Of a stretch of DNA of 64,000 nucleotides, positions 17,263 through 25,734 are shown one piece after another. A program made the position numbers and the translations under genes. The first letter of the stretch is position 1. Each line of letters opens with the position of its first letter. The notes under the pieces are model-generated. The model had not been told where the DNA came from. It did no database searches and saw only the letters and a list, made by a program, of their open reading frames with translations. Source of the DNA: Sphingomonadaceae bacterium (GTDB lineage: Bacteria; Pseudomonadota; Alphaproteobacteria; Sphingomonadales; Sphingomonadaceae); the NCBI GenBank assembly GCA_947476425.1, contig CANJQJ010000006.1, forward strand, positions 1 to 64,000. The letters are read 5' to 3'.

Positions 17263-18308
17263 TCAAACCCGGGCACAAGCGGCCAGTGATGGCCCGAAAA
17301 GCCCACCACCTTGAACAGGCTACCCATTTGTTCCGGGTGGATAAGCCGCATCCGGGCAGCGGCGAGTTCAGCTCCGCGCGCGGGATTTGCACGCGTAAGC
17401 TGGTCCGAACGAATGTCGATGCCGAGCGAGACCAACCAGTCGCCCTGCTCTACCGGGCCTCGCGCGCGCACGCCCTTGACTGCAGCCGCCTTGATCAGCG
17501 CCGAAAAGTCGACATGGGCGGTGAGATCGCTCGTTCCCGGCCGTACGAACGGATCGGCAAAGGCGTGCGCGTGGACCGCCTGAAGTGTGTCGCCGGCAAG
17601 GTGATCATAATAGCCATAATCGATCACAATCATCACGCCGCCCTGCGCAGCCAGCCGCTTGCCGAGGCTGCGCGCCATCTTATGAGTTGTCGTCGAATGC
17701 TCGTAGACGCTCGCAGTATGAGCATCGATGATCTCATCGGGAATCAATGCTTCGCAGGAAACGGCCCCAGGTACGGTCGAAAACTCGTCCATATCGTAGC
17801 GGACCATCAGTTCGCGCCAGCCCATCATCGTCTTTACATATTGCTCGACAGGCATCGCATCGAAAAATTCATTCGCGACGATCAGCAGCGGCACATCATC
17901 AGGCAGGTCCGATATGTCGGCATGCCAGCGTGCATTGGGCACACGCTCACCCTGTTCGTGGCGCAAGAGCGGGCTGGTCTCGACGAAATGAACCGACGGC
18001 TCGAGCCCCATCCCTTCCATCGCGCGCAACGCGTCATTGGCCAGCGTTCCCCGTCCGGGACCAAGCTCGACATAGGCGGCAGCTGGCTTGCCTGCTCCCG
18101 ACCAGGCGTCCGAAAGCGCCAGCCCGATCAGTTCACCGAACATCTGGGTGACTTCGGGAGCAGTGATGAAATCACCCTTGATACCGAAGGGATCGTGGCT
18201 GGAATAATAAGCGGCATTGGCGAGCGCCATGTAGCGCGCGACAGGGATCGGGCCTTCGGCCTCGATCAGGGTCTTCAGTTCATCCTCTACCGGATCTGGT
18301 TGGATCAT
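17259..18308 (-). CDS. MidA/NDUFAF7-family SAM-dependent methyltransferase
   Basis: The 349-residue protein matches the DUF185/MidA family: GDFITAPEVTQMFGELIG near residue 45, the SAM-binding VELGPGRGTLANDALR, LLIVANEFFDAMPVEQYV and VMIVIDYGY. The mitochondrial relative NDUFAF7 methylates an arginine of the complex I subunit NDUFS2, so a role in respiratory complex I maturation is plausible for bacteria too. It lies 24 bp downstream of lgt and overlaps the HAD phosphatase gene. The substrate in bacteria is inferred, not shown. Confidence 0.9.
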   Translation of the reverse strand: MIQPDPVEDELKTLIEAEGPIPVARYMALANAAYYSSHDPFGIKGDFITAPEVTQMFGELIGLALSDAWSGAGKPAAAYVELGPGRGTLANDALRAMEGMGLEPSVHFVETSPLLRHEQGERVPNARWHADISDLPDDVPLLIVANEFFDAMPVEQYVKTMMGWRELMVRYDMDEFSTVPGAVSCEALIPDEIIDAHTASVYEHSTTTHKMARSLGKRLAAQGGVMIVIDYGYYDHLAGDTLQAVHAHAFADPFVRPGTSDLTAHVDFSALIKAAAVKGVRARGPVEQGDWLVSLGIDIRSDQLTRANPARGAELAAARMRLIHPEQMGSLFKVVGFSGHHWPLVPGFE

Positions 18309-18332
18309 CGTCTTGTCCGATACCCGAATTCG

Positions 18333-19175
18333 TCAGGCTTGGGAACTCACTCGACGGGAGGGCCCAGTAACAATCAACCACATGCCGCCCACGATCATCG
18401 GCACCGTCAGCGTCTGACCCATTGTGAGGCCCCAACTCAGGATCCCGAGACCTTCGTCCGGCTCGCGGAAATACTCGACACCGAAGCGGCTAAACCCGTA
18501 ACCGACGAGAAATAGCCCGACCAGCCGGCCTGGCTGGTAGCGCGCGTTCGTTTTCCAGAAAGCCCATGCGAGGATGACAAAAAGCACCACGCCTTCGAGC
18601 GCCGCTTCGTAGAGCTGGCTCGGATGGCGCGGGATCCCGCCGGCATAGGCGCCGGGAAAGATGATCGCCCACGGCACGTCGGTCGCGCGGCCCCACAGCT
18701 CGCCGTTGACGAAGTTCGCAAGCCGTCCGAAGAACAGGCCGAAAGGCACGCAGCAGGCTATGTAATCATGAATGCGAAGCCAGCTGAGCTTGTTCTTCCA
18801 GGCGAGGTAGAAGATTCCCACGCTCATCCCGATGGCACCGCCGTGAAAGGACATTCCGCCCTGCCACAGCTTGAGCACATCGACCGGATGTTGCCACATC
18901 TCCGGTTTGTAGAAGATCGTGTAGCCAAGCCTGCCGCCGAGCAGGATGCCAAGCGTGGCATAGAACACCATGTCGTCCGCATGGCGCCGCGCCATCGGGG
19001 CCCCGGGCGTCGATATCAGCTTGAGCAGATACCACCAGCCGACGAGGATGCCCGAGATATAGGCAAGCGAGTACCAGCGGATCTTCAGAATGCCCAGATC
19101 GAGCGCGATCGGGGAAAGCCCGAGGCTATCCCAATGGATCGCCGTCGTGGCGTCGATTGCAAGTGACGGTATCAA
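18333..19175 (-). CDS. lgt: Prolipoprotein diacylglyceryl transferase
   Basis: Lgt moves diacylglycerol from phosphatidylglycerol to the lipobox cysteine of prolipoproteins, the first step of lipoprotein maturation. The 280-residue protein has about seven membrane segments and the family landmarks [11 protein letters not shown], the signature [14 protein letters not shown] with the key arginine, [12 protein letters not shown], and YFREPDE. It follows gloB by 11 bp and precedes the midA-like gene by 24 bp on one strand. Its clients in this window would include BamB and the DUF192 lipoprotein. Confidence 0.97.
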   Translation of the reverse strand: MIPSLAIDATTAIHWDSLGLSPIALDLGILKIRWYSLAYISGILVGWWYLLKLISTPGAPMARRHADDMVFYATLGILLGGRLGYTIFYKPEMWQHPVDVLKLWQGGMSFHGGAIGMSVGIFYLAWKNKLSWLRIHDYIACCVPFGLFFGRLANFVNGELWGRATDVPWAIIFPGAYAGGIPRHPSQLYEAALEGVVLFVILAWAFWKTNARYQPGRLVGLFLVGYGFSRFGVEYFREPDEGLGILSWGLTMGQTLTVPMIVGGMWLIVTGPSRRVSSQA

Positions 19176-19186
19176 GGCAAACCCCC

Positions 19187-19918
19187 TCAGCCTTTGTAAT
19201 TATCTTTCGCGGTACGGCGTTCGGCGAGTTGCTCAACGGTCGCCGCCCGCATGAATGGATTGGTAGCGCGTTCAAGCGCGATCGTGGTCGGTATCGTGGG
19301 CTCACCCCTGGCCCGTGCTGAGTCAACGTCGGCCATGCGCCTGACAAGCGCGTCGTTCCCCGGTTCGGCGACCAGCGCATATCGGCCATTCGATTGCGTG
19401 TATTCGTGCGCGCAATAGACCTTCGTCTGTTCGGGAAGCGCTGCGAGCCGCTGCATGTTGCCGAACATCTGTGCGGCAGTTCCCTCGAACAACCGCCCGC
19501 AACCCATCGCGAACAGCGTGTCGCCCACGAACACGACCTGCTCGGATGGCAAATGATAAGCGATGTGCCCCGCCGTATGCGCCGGGACTTCCATCACTAC
19601 CGCCTCGACTTTGCCGAGGGTTACTCGATCGCCTTCCCGCACCGACCGGCCAATGCCGGGAATCTTGTCCTGCTCGGCCATCGGCCCGATGACCTTGCAG
19701 CCGGTCTCAGCCACGATTCCCGCATTGCCGCCGACATGGTCCGCATGCCAGTGGGTGTTCCAGATCTGCGTGATCTCCCAGCCCCGCGCCCTCGCTTCGG
19801 CCAGCACCGGTTCGGCTTCCGCCGGATCGATCACCGCCGTCTCCTTCGACAGCGGTTCATGGACCAGCCAGATATAATTGTCGTTGAGCGCGGGAATCCG
19901 CGCAATCTCGAGCGCCAT
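19187..19918 (-). CDS. gloB: Hydroxyacylglutathione hydrolase (glyoxalase II)
   Basis: This 243-residue metallo-beta-lactamase-fold protein has the binuclear metal motif [10 protein letters not shown] (His56, His58, Asp60, His61), [26 protein letters not shown] and the C-terminal NPFMRA helix typical of glyoxalase II. It hydrolyses S-lactoylglutathione to lactate and glutathione. ATG 19918 overlaps the gloA stop (TGATG), so both glyoxalases are produced together. The track-style longer start would use TTG and is less likely. Confidence 0.93.
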   Translation of the reverse strand: MALEIARIPALNDNYIWLVHEPLSKETAVIDPAEAEPVLAEARARGWEITQIWNTHWHADHVGGNAGIVAETGCKVIGPMAEQDKIPGIGRSVREGDRVTLGKVEAVVMEVPAHTAGHIAYHLPSEQVVFVGDTLFAMGCGRLFEGTAAQMFGNMQRLAALPEQTKVYCAHEYTQSNGRYALVAEPGNDALVRRMADVDSARARGEPTIPTTIALERATNPFMRAATVEQLAERRTAKDNYKG

Positions 19919-20334
19919 CACCAATGACCCGTATTCGCCATCGAAGCCCAGGGCTCGGCCGACGCAAGCGCTTCACCAGCCTGGAGCAATTCGATCGAGA
20001 CATTGTCGGGGGTTCGTACGAACGCCATGTGTCCATCACGGGGCGGGCGGTTTATGATGTAGCCCCCATCGACCAACCTCTGACACGTCGCGTAGATATT
20101 CTCGACGGCATAGGCGAGATGACCGAAGTTGCGGCCTTCGCCATAGCCTGTCTCGTCCCAGTTCCACGTCAGTTCGACCTGTGCTTCGTCATCGCCGGGT
20201 GCAGCCAGGAAGATCAGCGTGAAACGACCCGTCTCGTTTTCATGGCGACGGATTTCCCGAAGCCCAAGCACTTCGAAAAATCGGATAGTCGCTTCCGGAT
20301 CCGAAACGCGGATCATGGTGTGAAGATATTTCAT
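19918..20334 (-). CDS. gloA: Lactoylglutathione lyase (glyoxalase I) family protein
   Basis: The 138-residue VOC-fold protein starts MKYLHTMIRV and keeps the four glyoxalase I metal ligands at the expected spacing: His5, Glu54, His72 (GHLAYAV) and Glu115 (NVSIELL). It isomerises the methylglyoxal-glutathione hemithioacetal. ATG 20334 overlaps the stop of the upstream TPR gene (ATGA) and matches the family start; the longer in-frame extension is low-quality sequence. It overlaps gloB by one base downstream, so the glyoxalase pathway is encoded as a unit. Confidence 0.92.
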   Translation of the reverse strand: MKYLHTMIRVSDPEATIRFFEVLGLREIRRHENETGRFTLIFLAAPGDDEAQVELTWNWDETGYGEGRNFGHLAYAVENIYATCQRLVDGGYIINRPPRDGHMAFVRTPDNVSIELLQAGEALASAEPWASMANTGHW

Positions 20335-21002
20335 GGTGCCTTGATAGCAGCGTCCCCGCCGCTGCGCACCTCGGCAATCCGGTCCTGTTCGGCCGCGACA
20401 TCCTTGTCGCCGGGCGCGAGCTTGGCCGCTTGTGCAATATCCGCAGCCGCGCGCTCCAGCTTGCCTTCGATCCGCGCAAGCGTGGCCGAGAGCAGCCATG
20501 CCATCGGATCCTGCGGGACGAGCTTCAACGCAGCATCCAGATCAGCACGCGCAAGCGGCAGGTCCTTCGCTGCTACATTGGCCCGGGCGCGATCGATCAG
20601 CGTCTCGCCGCTCATCAAATTGGACATCGTATCAAGCGCCAATGCGCGATCGAACGCCGTGCGCGCCTTTATCGCATCGTCGCCGGCAAGGCTGGCATTG
20701 CCCGACTGCACCCAAAGTGTGGCAGCGCGACCATCATGATGCAGTTCGGCATCCCGCGCGCCCTGCTCGAAAGCGAGCGCGGCCGGGCCCCACCGCTCGG
20801 CCGCCACATAAGCCATCCCCAGACATTGTCGGGCAGGGATGCCACCGCCTTCCGCCCTCCAACTGTCGGCGCCGGCGATCGCCTTTTCCTTGTCGATCGA
20901 GATTTCGGAAACGCAGGCCTGATAGCGTGCCTCAGCGGAAACCGATGATGGCGGGGGCGTCGCGGCCGCGATCGCCGCTGCCAATAAGCTTGTCAGGATC
21001 AT
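20331..21002 (-). CDS. Exported tetratricopeptide-repeat protein
   Basis: The 223-residue protein begins with a short signal sequence (MILTSLLAAAIAAATPPP). Alanine-rich helical pairs follow with TPR spacing: AALAFEQGARDAELH, ARTAFDRALALDT, ARADLDAALKLVPQDPMAWLL and AADIAQAAKLAPGDKDV. TPR domains mediate protein contacts; no enzymatic motif is present. It is the first gene of the operon that continues with gloA, gloB, lgt, midA-like and the HAD gene, and overlaps gloA as ATGA. Its partner is unknown. Confidence 0.8.
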   Translation of the reverse strand: MILTSLLAAAIAAATPPPSSVSAEARYQACVSEISIDKEKAIAGADSWRAEGGGIPARQCLGMAYVAAERWGPAALAFEQGARDAELHHDGRAATLWVQSGNASLAGDDAIKARTAFDRALALDTMSNLMSGETLIDRARANVAAKDLPLARADLDAALKLVPQDPMAWLLSATLARIEGKLERAAADIAQAAKLAPGDKDVAAEQDRIAEVRSGGDAAIKAP

Positions 21003-21088
21003 AGGCCGCCTTTGCAGTCGCTGGGATAAACGGGCAATGAACGAACGCGATTGATCGGCGCGGCGCTATGCCCTTATGGTGCGCGGAT

Positions 21089-21649
21089 ATGACACGCTTC
21101 ACCGTCAACGGCCAGCCGGTCCATTACAAGATGGACCCGGAAACGCCCCTGCTCTGGGCGCTGCGCGACGCGTCCAATCTCACAGGTACCAAATATGGCT
21201 GCGGCGCCGGACTGTGCGGTGCCTGTACGGTCCATATTGATGGCAAGGCCGTTCGCTCCTGCCAGATCACGATCCAAACCATCGAAGGCAGTTTCGTCAC
21301 GACGATCGAGGGCCTTGCGCGCGATCGCAGCCATCCTGTCCAACAGGCATGGGTCGCCGAAAACCTTCCGCAATGTGGCTATTGCCAGTCGGGAATGATC
21401 ATGGCCGCTGCAGCCTTGCTCGCCGTCAATAAAAATCCATCCGACGCCGATATCGACGAAGCGATGACCAACATTTGCCGCTGTGGCACCTATCCTCGAC
21501 TGCGCGGCGCGATCCACCGGGCCGCTCGCGTACAGTCGGGAAGCGAGCGCCTCGCAGCCGCACCACCGGGCGGGATCGCTCCCGAAGACGCCGCCGGAAT
21601 GGTGCCTGCCCTTACGCCATTGGTTCGCGGAAAGCTGTCTGATCGCTGA
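21089..21649 (+). CDS. [2Fe-2S] small subunit of a xanthine-oxidase-type molybdo-hydroxylase (IorA-like)
   Basis: The 186-residue protein has both cluster domains of this family: the plant-type site Cys38, Cys43, Cys46, Cys58 ([16 protein letters not shown]), and the helical-domain site Cys96, Cys99, Cys130, Cys132 ([23 protein letters not shown]). It would pass electrons from a molybdopterin subunit. A ~35-residue tail after the domain (from RVQSGSE) is longer than usual. No molybdopterin large subunit or FAD subunit follows; the next gene is unrelated. The start ATG 21089 (MTRFTVNG) fits the family better than ATG 21068. Confidence 0.9.
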   Translation: MTRFTVNGQPVHYKMDPETPLLWALRDASNLTGTKYGCGAGLCGACTVHIDGKAVRSCQITIQTIEGSFVTTIEGLARDRSHPVQQAWVAENLPQCGYCQSGMIMAAAALLAVNKNPSDADIDEAMTNICRCGTYPRLRGAIHRAARVQSGSERLAAAPPGGIAPEDAAGMVPALTPLVRGKLSDR

Positions 21650-21669
21650 CTGATGGGTTCAGCATCGGC

Positions 21670-21681
21670 TAACGCGCGTTA
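21670..21681. promoter_or_regulatory. 12-bp palindrome upstream of the RcnB-like gene
   Basis: TAACGCGCGTTA is a perfect palindrome 55 bp upstream of the RcnB-like start codon. It could be a small operator or part of a promoter. There is no adjacent regulator gene. Confidence 0.25.
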
Positions 21682-21735
21682 ATGCATTTCGAGAACAACG
21701 AGGGCGAATGCCGTTCGTCGAATCGGAGAGTGAAG

Positions 21736-22626
21736 ATGCGCAAGACTATCATGATGATGATGCTGGCCTCGGTTGCCGCCTTACCGATGGTCGCCCAGGC
21801 TGACCCCGGCGATAATAATGGGCGGGGTCGAGATTGGCATCAAAACCGACCGGAAGGTGGTGGTGATCGCCAGGATGCCCGGCAGCAGCGCCAGGAAGCC
21901 CGACCGGAAGTCCGCCAGGAGGTCCGTCAACAGCGCCAGGAGGTCCGGCCGGAAGTCCGTCAGGATCGGCAGGACGTCCGCCAGGATCGTGGCCAGATCA
22001 GGCAGGATCGCCGGGAGGTGGCACGTGATGTACAGGTTGGTCGTCCCGCCGAAGCGCGCCGCGATGTCCGTGAGGTACAACGCGACCGTGTCGAGCTTCG
22101 CAACGACCAGCGCAGCAACTGGGACGCTCGTCGCCAAGTTCCCGCCAACAATGCTCAACGAGTGATTGAGCAACGGCGCGACTGGCGTCAATCGCGCGAA
22201 GATGTGCGCGACAACCGCGATGGCCGTCGCGACTTCGACCGCCGCGACAATGATCACCGTCAGTGGCGCGGCAACGACAATGACCATCGCTGGGGCGACA
22301 ATCGCGACTGGGGTCGCCGCACCTTCGATAATAACTGGCGCAACGACCGTCGCTACGACTGGCGGGAATGGCGCGACCAGAATCGCGATCGCTATCGCCT
22401 GGGCCGCTATTCGGCACCCCGCGGCTACGGCTATCATCGCTTCAGCCAGGGAATCCGGATAGATCCGTGGTATTACAGCCGCAGCTACTGGCTTCTCGAT
22501 CCCTGGTATTACCGCCTGCCGCCAGCCTATGGCGACTATCGCTGGGTCCGTTATTTCGATGACGTTGCCCTGATCGATATCCGCTCGGGGATGATCGTGG
22601 ACATCATCTACGACTTCTTCGACTAA
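21736..22626 (+). CDS. RcnB-family exported protein with long Arg/Asp/Gln-rich repeat region
   Basis: The 296-residue protein has a signal peptide (MRKTIMMMMLASVAALPMVAQA). A low-complexity charged stretch (about residues 35-235) follows, built from short units such as RQEVRPEVRQ, RQDVRQDR and DNRDW. The C-terminal RcnB domain includes GDYRWVRYFDDVALIDIRSG and the VDIIYDFFD ending. E. coli RcnB is a periplasmic nickel/cobalt homeostasis protein, but sphingomonad versions are larger and their role is not established. ATG 21736 follows GGAGAGTGAAG. A strong terminator closes the gene. Confidence 0.85.
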   Translation: MRKTIMMMMLASVAALPMVAQADPGDNNGRGRDWHQNRPEGGGDRQDARQQRQEARPEVRQEVRQQRQEVRPEVRQDRQDVRQDRGQIRQDRREVARDVQVGRPAEARRDVREVQRDRVELRNDQRSNWDARRQVPANNAQRVIEQRRDWRQSREDVRDNRDGRRDFDRRDNDHRQWRGNDNDHRWGDNRDWGRRTFDNNWRNDRRYDWREWRDQNRDRYRLGRYSAPRGYGYHRFSQGIRIDPWYYSRSYWLLDPWYYRLPPAYGDYRWVRYFDDVALIDIRSGMIVDIIYDFFD

Positions 22627-22636
22627 AGGCTTGAAC

Positions 22637-22675
22637 GCTCCCGGCGCTGGATCCATCCACGCCGGGAGCTTTTTT
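22637..22675 (+). terminator. Rho-independent terminator of the RcnB-like gene
   Basis: A perfect 10-bp stem, GCTCCCGGCG/CGCCGGGAGC with a 13-nt loop, is followed by six T. It lies 10 bp after the RcnB-like stop and separates it from the convergent olsB-like gene. Confidence 0.9.
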
Positions 22676-22700
22676 CAATATCAGGTGACTCGGATCCCGA

Positions 22701-23495
22701 TCATGCCGCTGCGCTGAACCGCGTCGCATAGCGTTGCGAAATATGCTCGACTGGCATGACGATGCAGACATCCACCGTGTTGAACTGCAAATCGACGAAT
22801 GCGCCCTCGCCCACCATCGCCCCGACCCGCAGATAAGCCTTAAGGAGCGGCGGCAGCGCCTGGAGCGCTGCCCGGCGATCGTAGCTGCCAATCGGATGCC
22901 TATCCATCGCCACATGATCGCCTGGCCTTGCAAACGGCCGGATTTCGCGCGGCGCGAGGTGATGGTGATGAAGATAGGAAAGCGCGATGGCATGCGCGTC
23001 TGAATCGATGCCGGGAAAAGACCCGCAGCCGATCATCAGCCCGATGTCATGTTCAAGCAGATAATCTGCAATACCGCGCCAGAGCAGCGCTATGGTCGCG
23101 CCGTTGCGATAGGGCGGCAACACGCACGAACGGCCGAGTTCAAGCAGCCCACCCCCACCGCGACGCTCAAAGCCGGCGACTGCGGAGAGATCGAATTCGG
23201 CCTCGCTGTAGAAGCCGCCATGCGCGGCAGCGATGTCGCCCCGGAGCAACCGGTAGGTCCCCACCACGCTATCCCTTTCGGGGCGGCTATCGTCGATCAC
23301 AAGGAGATGGTCGCTGATGCTGTCGAAAATGTCGCAATCGAGGCCCGCTACCGAATCGGCGGCGGGCTTGGCGCCCATCTCGTCGTAAAAGACCTGCCAG
23401 CGCAGCCGCTGCACTGCCGCTATGTCTGCAGCATTCGCCGCAATGCGTACACGAAGTGATTGATTTTCGGAGTTTTGTAACTTGCAATCGGCCAT
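22701..23495 (-). CDS. OlsB-like N-acyltransferase (L-ornithine N-alpha-acyltransferase family)
   Basis: The 264-residue protein fits the OlsB/hemolysin-like GNAT family: QRLRWQVFYDEMGAKP near the N-terminus, SVVGTYRLL, the acyl-ACP binding segment LELGRSCVLPPYRNGATI, and CGSFPGID. OlsB joins a 3-hydroxyacyl chain from ACP to ornithine, giving lyso-ornithine lipid; OlsA then adds the second chain. No olsA-like gene is in the window. ATG 23495 follows GGGAGACGG. A second, different acyl-amino acid enzyme lies at 9.85-10.58 kb. Confidence 0.85.
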   Translation of the reverse strand: MADCKLQNSENQSLRVRIAANAADIAAVQRLRWQVFYDEMGAKPAADSVAGLDCDIFDSISDHLLVIDDSRPERDSVVGTYRLLRGDIAAAHGGFYSEAEFDLSAVAGFERRGGGGLLELGRSCVLPPYRNGATIALLWRGIADYLLEHDIGLMIGCGSFPGIDSDAHAIALSYLHHHHLAPREIRPFARPGDHVAMDRHPIGSYDRRAALQALPPLLKAYLRVGAMVGEGAFVDLQFNTVDVCIVMPVEHISQRYATRFSAAA

Positions 23496-23607
23496 CGTAC
23501 CGTCTCCCGTCACTCGGGAAATAGACGGGGCGTATGACACTTCGCGAAAGGCACGGAGACAGTTACGTTACGGTGTCGTCCTACCGCTGGAATCGTTGGG
23601 CATCCGC

Positions 23608-24024
23608 TCAGCCGAGTTTGCGTCCGAATCCCATCGTTCGCCGCGGAGCCGCCGCGACCGGCGCCATCTCGCGATCGAACATGCTGATCGTTTCGTTGAA
23701 AAGCGGCCGCATCCGCGCGACATCCTGGAGAAGTTCATCAGGCGATTCGTGGAACTCCACGCAACGCCGGGCATGATGCTCGATATGTTCGGCGAGCATG
23801 CCCAATGGTTCGGCGCCAAACTGCAGCGCCTCAGCTTTGAGCGTGTGCGCCGGCCGAACCATGGCCGCTGCATTCTTGTTGCGCATTGCTTCTTCGATCG
23901 CCACCAGCGATTTCACACCGTCTTCGCGAAAATAGCCCAGAATCCGGACAAACTCCCCGCCAAGCTGGGTTCGGGCCTTCGCAAAAGCCGTCCAGTTCAC
24001 CAATATACCGTCACCAAATGGCAT
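23608..24024 (-). CDS. Hpt (histidine phosphotransfer) domain protein
   Basis: The 138-residue protein is a stand-alone Hpt domain: a helical bundle with the phospho-accepting His60 in RPAHTLKAEALQFG, preceded by FVRILGYFREDGVKSLVAIEEA. Such proteins relay phosphoryl groups between hybrid kinases and response regulators. ATG 24024 was chosen for its GAGGGA ribosome site. No kinase or receiver gene is nearby, so partners are unknown. It lies 112 bp upstream of the olsB-like gene on the same strand and could be co-transcribed with it. Confidence 0.85.
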   Translation of the reverse strand: MPFGDGILVNWTAFAKARTQLGGEFVRILGYFREDGVKSLVAIEEAMRNKNAAAMVRPAHTLKAEALQFGAEPLGMLAEHIEHHARRCVEFHESPDELLQDVARMRPLFNETISMFDREMAPVAAAPRRTMGFGRKLG

Positions 24025-24136
24025 GAACGATCCCTCAGCCTGCATCGCGAGTGACCGAGGATACTCCGAAGGTCGTAAACAGGAGATTGATAAGCGATCG
24101 AACGGGCGAAGTTTTCAGATAATGGCGTCAGTCGGA

Positions 24137-24358
24137 TCAGGCACTTGTAAGCGTGAAGTGGTGAGCGCCGGCAACCTCCGCGCATTGAAGGGTCCAGCCT
24201 CGCGCCTGGGCAAGCTGGGCAACCTCGTCGGGCGCTTTGGGATCATCTGCGACCATGCGGACGCTGGAACCGGGTGCCGCACCGCGCATCGCCCGCGCCA
24301 AACGCAGCGCGGGCCAGGGGCATCGCAAGCCCCGCGCGTCGATCGTCGGCTCAGCCAT
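24137..24358 (-). CDS. TusA/SirA-like sulfur carrier protein
   Basis: This 73-residue protein carries the TusA family signature DARGLRCPWPALRLARAM with Cys13 of the CPxP motif, followed by the VRMVADDPKAPDEVAQLAQ helix. Family members move persulfide sulfur in tRNA thiolation or sulfur metabolism. ATG 24358 lies 8 bp inside the end of der, and no clear ribosome site precedes it, suggesting coupling to der. A GTG at 24382 is an alternative start. The tRNA-thiolating role of TusA is not assured because no tus partners are present. Confidence 0.85.
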   Translation of the reverse strand: MAEPTIDARGLRCPWPALRLARAMRGAAPGSSVRMVADDPKAPDEVAQLAQARGWTLQCAEVAGAHHFTLTSA

Positions 24359-25733
24359 TTCCAAACGGATTTTTCGGCGCACGGACGGTCAGCCGGACGG
24401 GGACCGCCCCGAAACCGAGATCGCGGCGAATACCGTTTACGATGTAGCGGCGATAGCTTTCCGGCAGCTGGTCGACGCGAGTCCCGAACAGGATAAACGT
24501 CGGTGGACGCGTCCGCGCCTGTGTAAGGTAGCGCAGCTTGATGCGCTTGCCTCCGGGGGCGGGCGGCGGATTTCTCTCGAGCGCGCCCTCGAACCAGCGA
24601 TTGAGCACGCCGGTCGAAACACGCTTGGACCAAACGTCGCGCGTATCGAAAGCGGTTTCGATGAGCTGGTCGATCCCGCGACCGGTTTCAGCGGAAACCG
24701 TGAGCAACGGCAGGCCCTTGACCTGGGCGAGGCCCTCGTCGAGCGCAGTGCGGATGCCCTGGAACAGGCCAGGCGGATTTTCCGCCACGTCCCACTTGTT
24801 GATCGCGATGATCAGCGCACGCCCTTCCTGGAGCACCTGGTCCGCAATCCGCAGGTCCTGCGATTCGAGGCCAAGCGTCGCATCGAGAAGCAGCACGACC
24901 ACCTCGGCGAAATCGACAGCACGCAGGGCATCGGCGACGGAAAGCTTTTCCAGCTTGTCCTGCACTCGCGCGCGCTTCCGCATTCCGGCGGTATCTATCA
25001 GGCGAACCGGACGGACCGTACCGTCCTTACCCTTCCATTCCCACTCGACCGCGATCGAATCGCGCGTGATGCCCGCTTCGGGTCCGGTAATCAGCCGATT
25101 CTCGCCGAGAATACGGTTTATCAGAGTCGATTTTCCAGCGTTGGGTCGGCCAACGATCGCAAGCTTGAGCGGACCAAGCGGCGCATCCTCGTCATATTCT
25201 TCAGACTCTTCCGACGCGAAAACCTGCTCGGGGCGATCGATGATAGGCCGCAGTGCCTGGAACAGCTCGGCCATGCCTTCGCCATGCTCGGCGCTGATCG
25301 CGACTGGTTCGCCAAAACCAAGATTATAGGCCTCGAGCAAACCCGACTCGGCCGCACGCCCTTCGGCCTTGTTGGCGATCAGAATCACCGGAATCTCACT
25401 GCCGCGCAGCCATCGCGAGATTTCCTCGTCGAGTGGCATCACGCCAGCACGGGCATCGATCATGAACAACGCCACGTCGGCCGAGCGAACGGCTGCCTCG
25501 GTCTGCGCACGCATGCGACCGGGCAGGCTCTCGGGATCATCTTCCTCGAAGCCGGCCGTATCGATGATCCGGAATCCGGCACCGAGCAAATCGCCATCGC
25601 CTTCACGGCGATCCCGGGTCACCCCGGGCCGATCGTCTACGAGCGCGAGTTTCTTGCCCACAAGCCGGTTGAAGAGAGTGGATTTGCCGACGTTGGGACG
25701 GCCGATGATGGCGACGATGGGAAGATCTTGCAT
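24351..25733 (-). CDS. der: Ribosome-assembly GTPase Der (EngA)
   Basis: Der has two tandem GTPase domains and a C-terminal KH-like domain and acts in 50S assembly. Here the first P-loop is GRPNVGKST (residues 11-19) and the second is GRPNAGKST near residue 200. DTAGFEEDD and DTAGMRKRA are the G3 regions, NKAE and NKWD the G4 motifs. The KH part includes GGKRIKLRYLTQARTRPP. At 460 residues it is full length. It starts one base after the bamB stop. Confidence 0.97.
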   Translation of the reverse strand: MQDLPIVAIIGRPNVGKSTLFNRLVGKKLALVDDRPGVTRDRREGDGDLLGAGFRIIDTAGFEEDDPESLPGRMRAQTEAAVRSADVALFMIDARAGVMPLDEEISRWLRGSEIPVILIANKAEGRAAESGLLEAYNLGFGEPVAISAEHGEGMAELFQALRPIIDRPEQVFASEESEEYDEDAPLGPLKLAIVGRPNAGKSTLINRILGENRLITGPEAGITRDSIAVEWEWKGKDGTVRPVRLIDTAGMRKRARVQDKLEKLSVADALRAVDFAEVVVLLLDATLGLESQDLRIADQVLQEGRALIIAINKWDVAENPPGLFQGIRTALDEGLAQVKGLPLLTVSAETGRGIDQLIETAFDTRDVWSKRVSTGVLNRWFEGALERNPPPAPGGKRIKLRYLTQARTRPPTFILFGTRVDQLPESYRRYIVNGIRRDLGFGAVPVRLTVRAPKNPFGNG

Positions 25734-25734
25734 A

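Noticed and set aside
21658-21682. GGTTC followed after 16 bp by CGTT upstream of the RcnB-like gene, an EcfG-like arrangement
   Set aside because: The -35 matches the GGAAC consensus at only three of five bases; the palindrome TAACGCGCGTTA explains the second part.
21781-22656. Minus-strand frame opposite the RcnB-like gene with Val/Ile/Ala-rich sequence
   Set aside because: It is the reverse reading of the Arg/Asp repeat; the plus strand has a signal peptide, RcnB domain, ribosome site and terminator.
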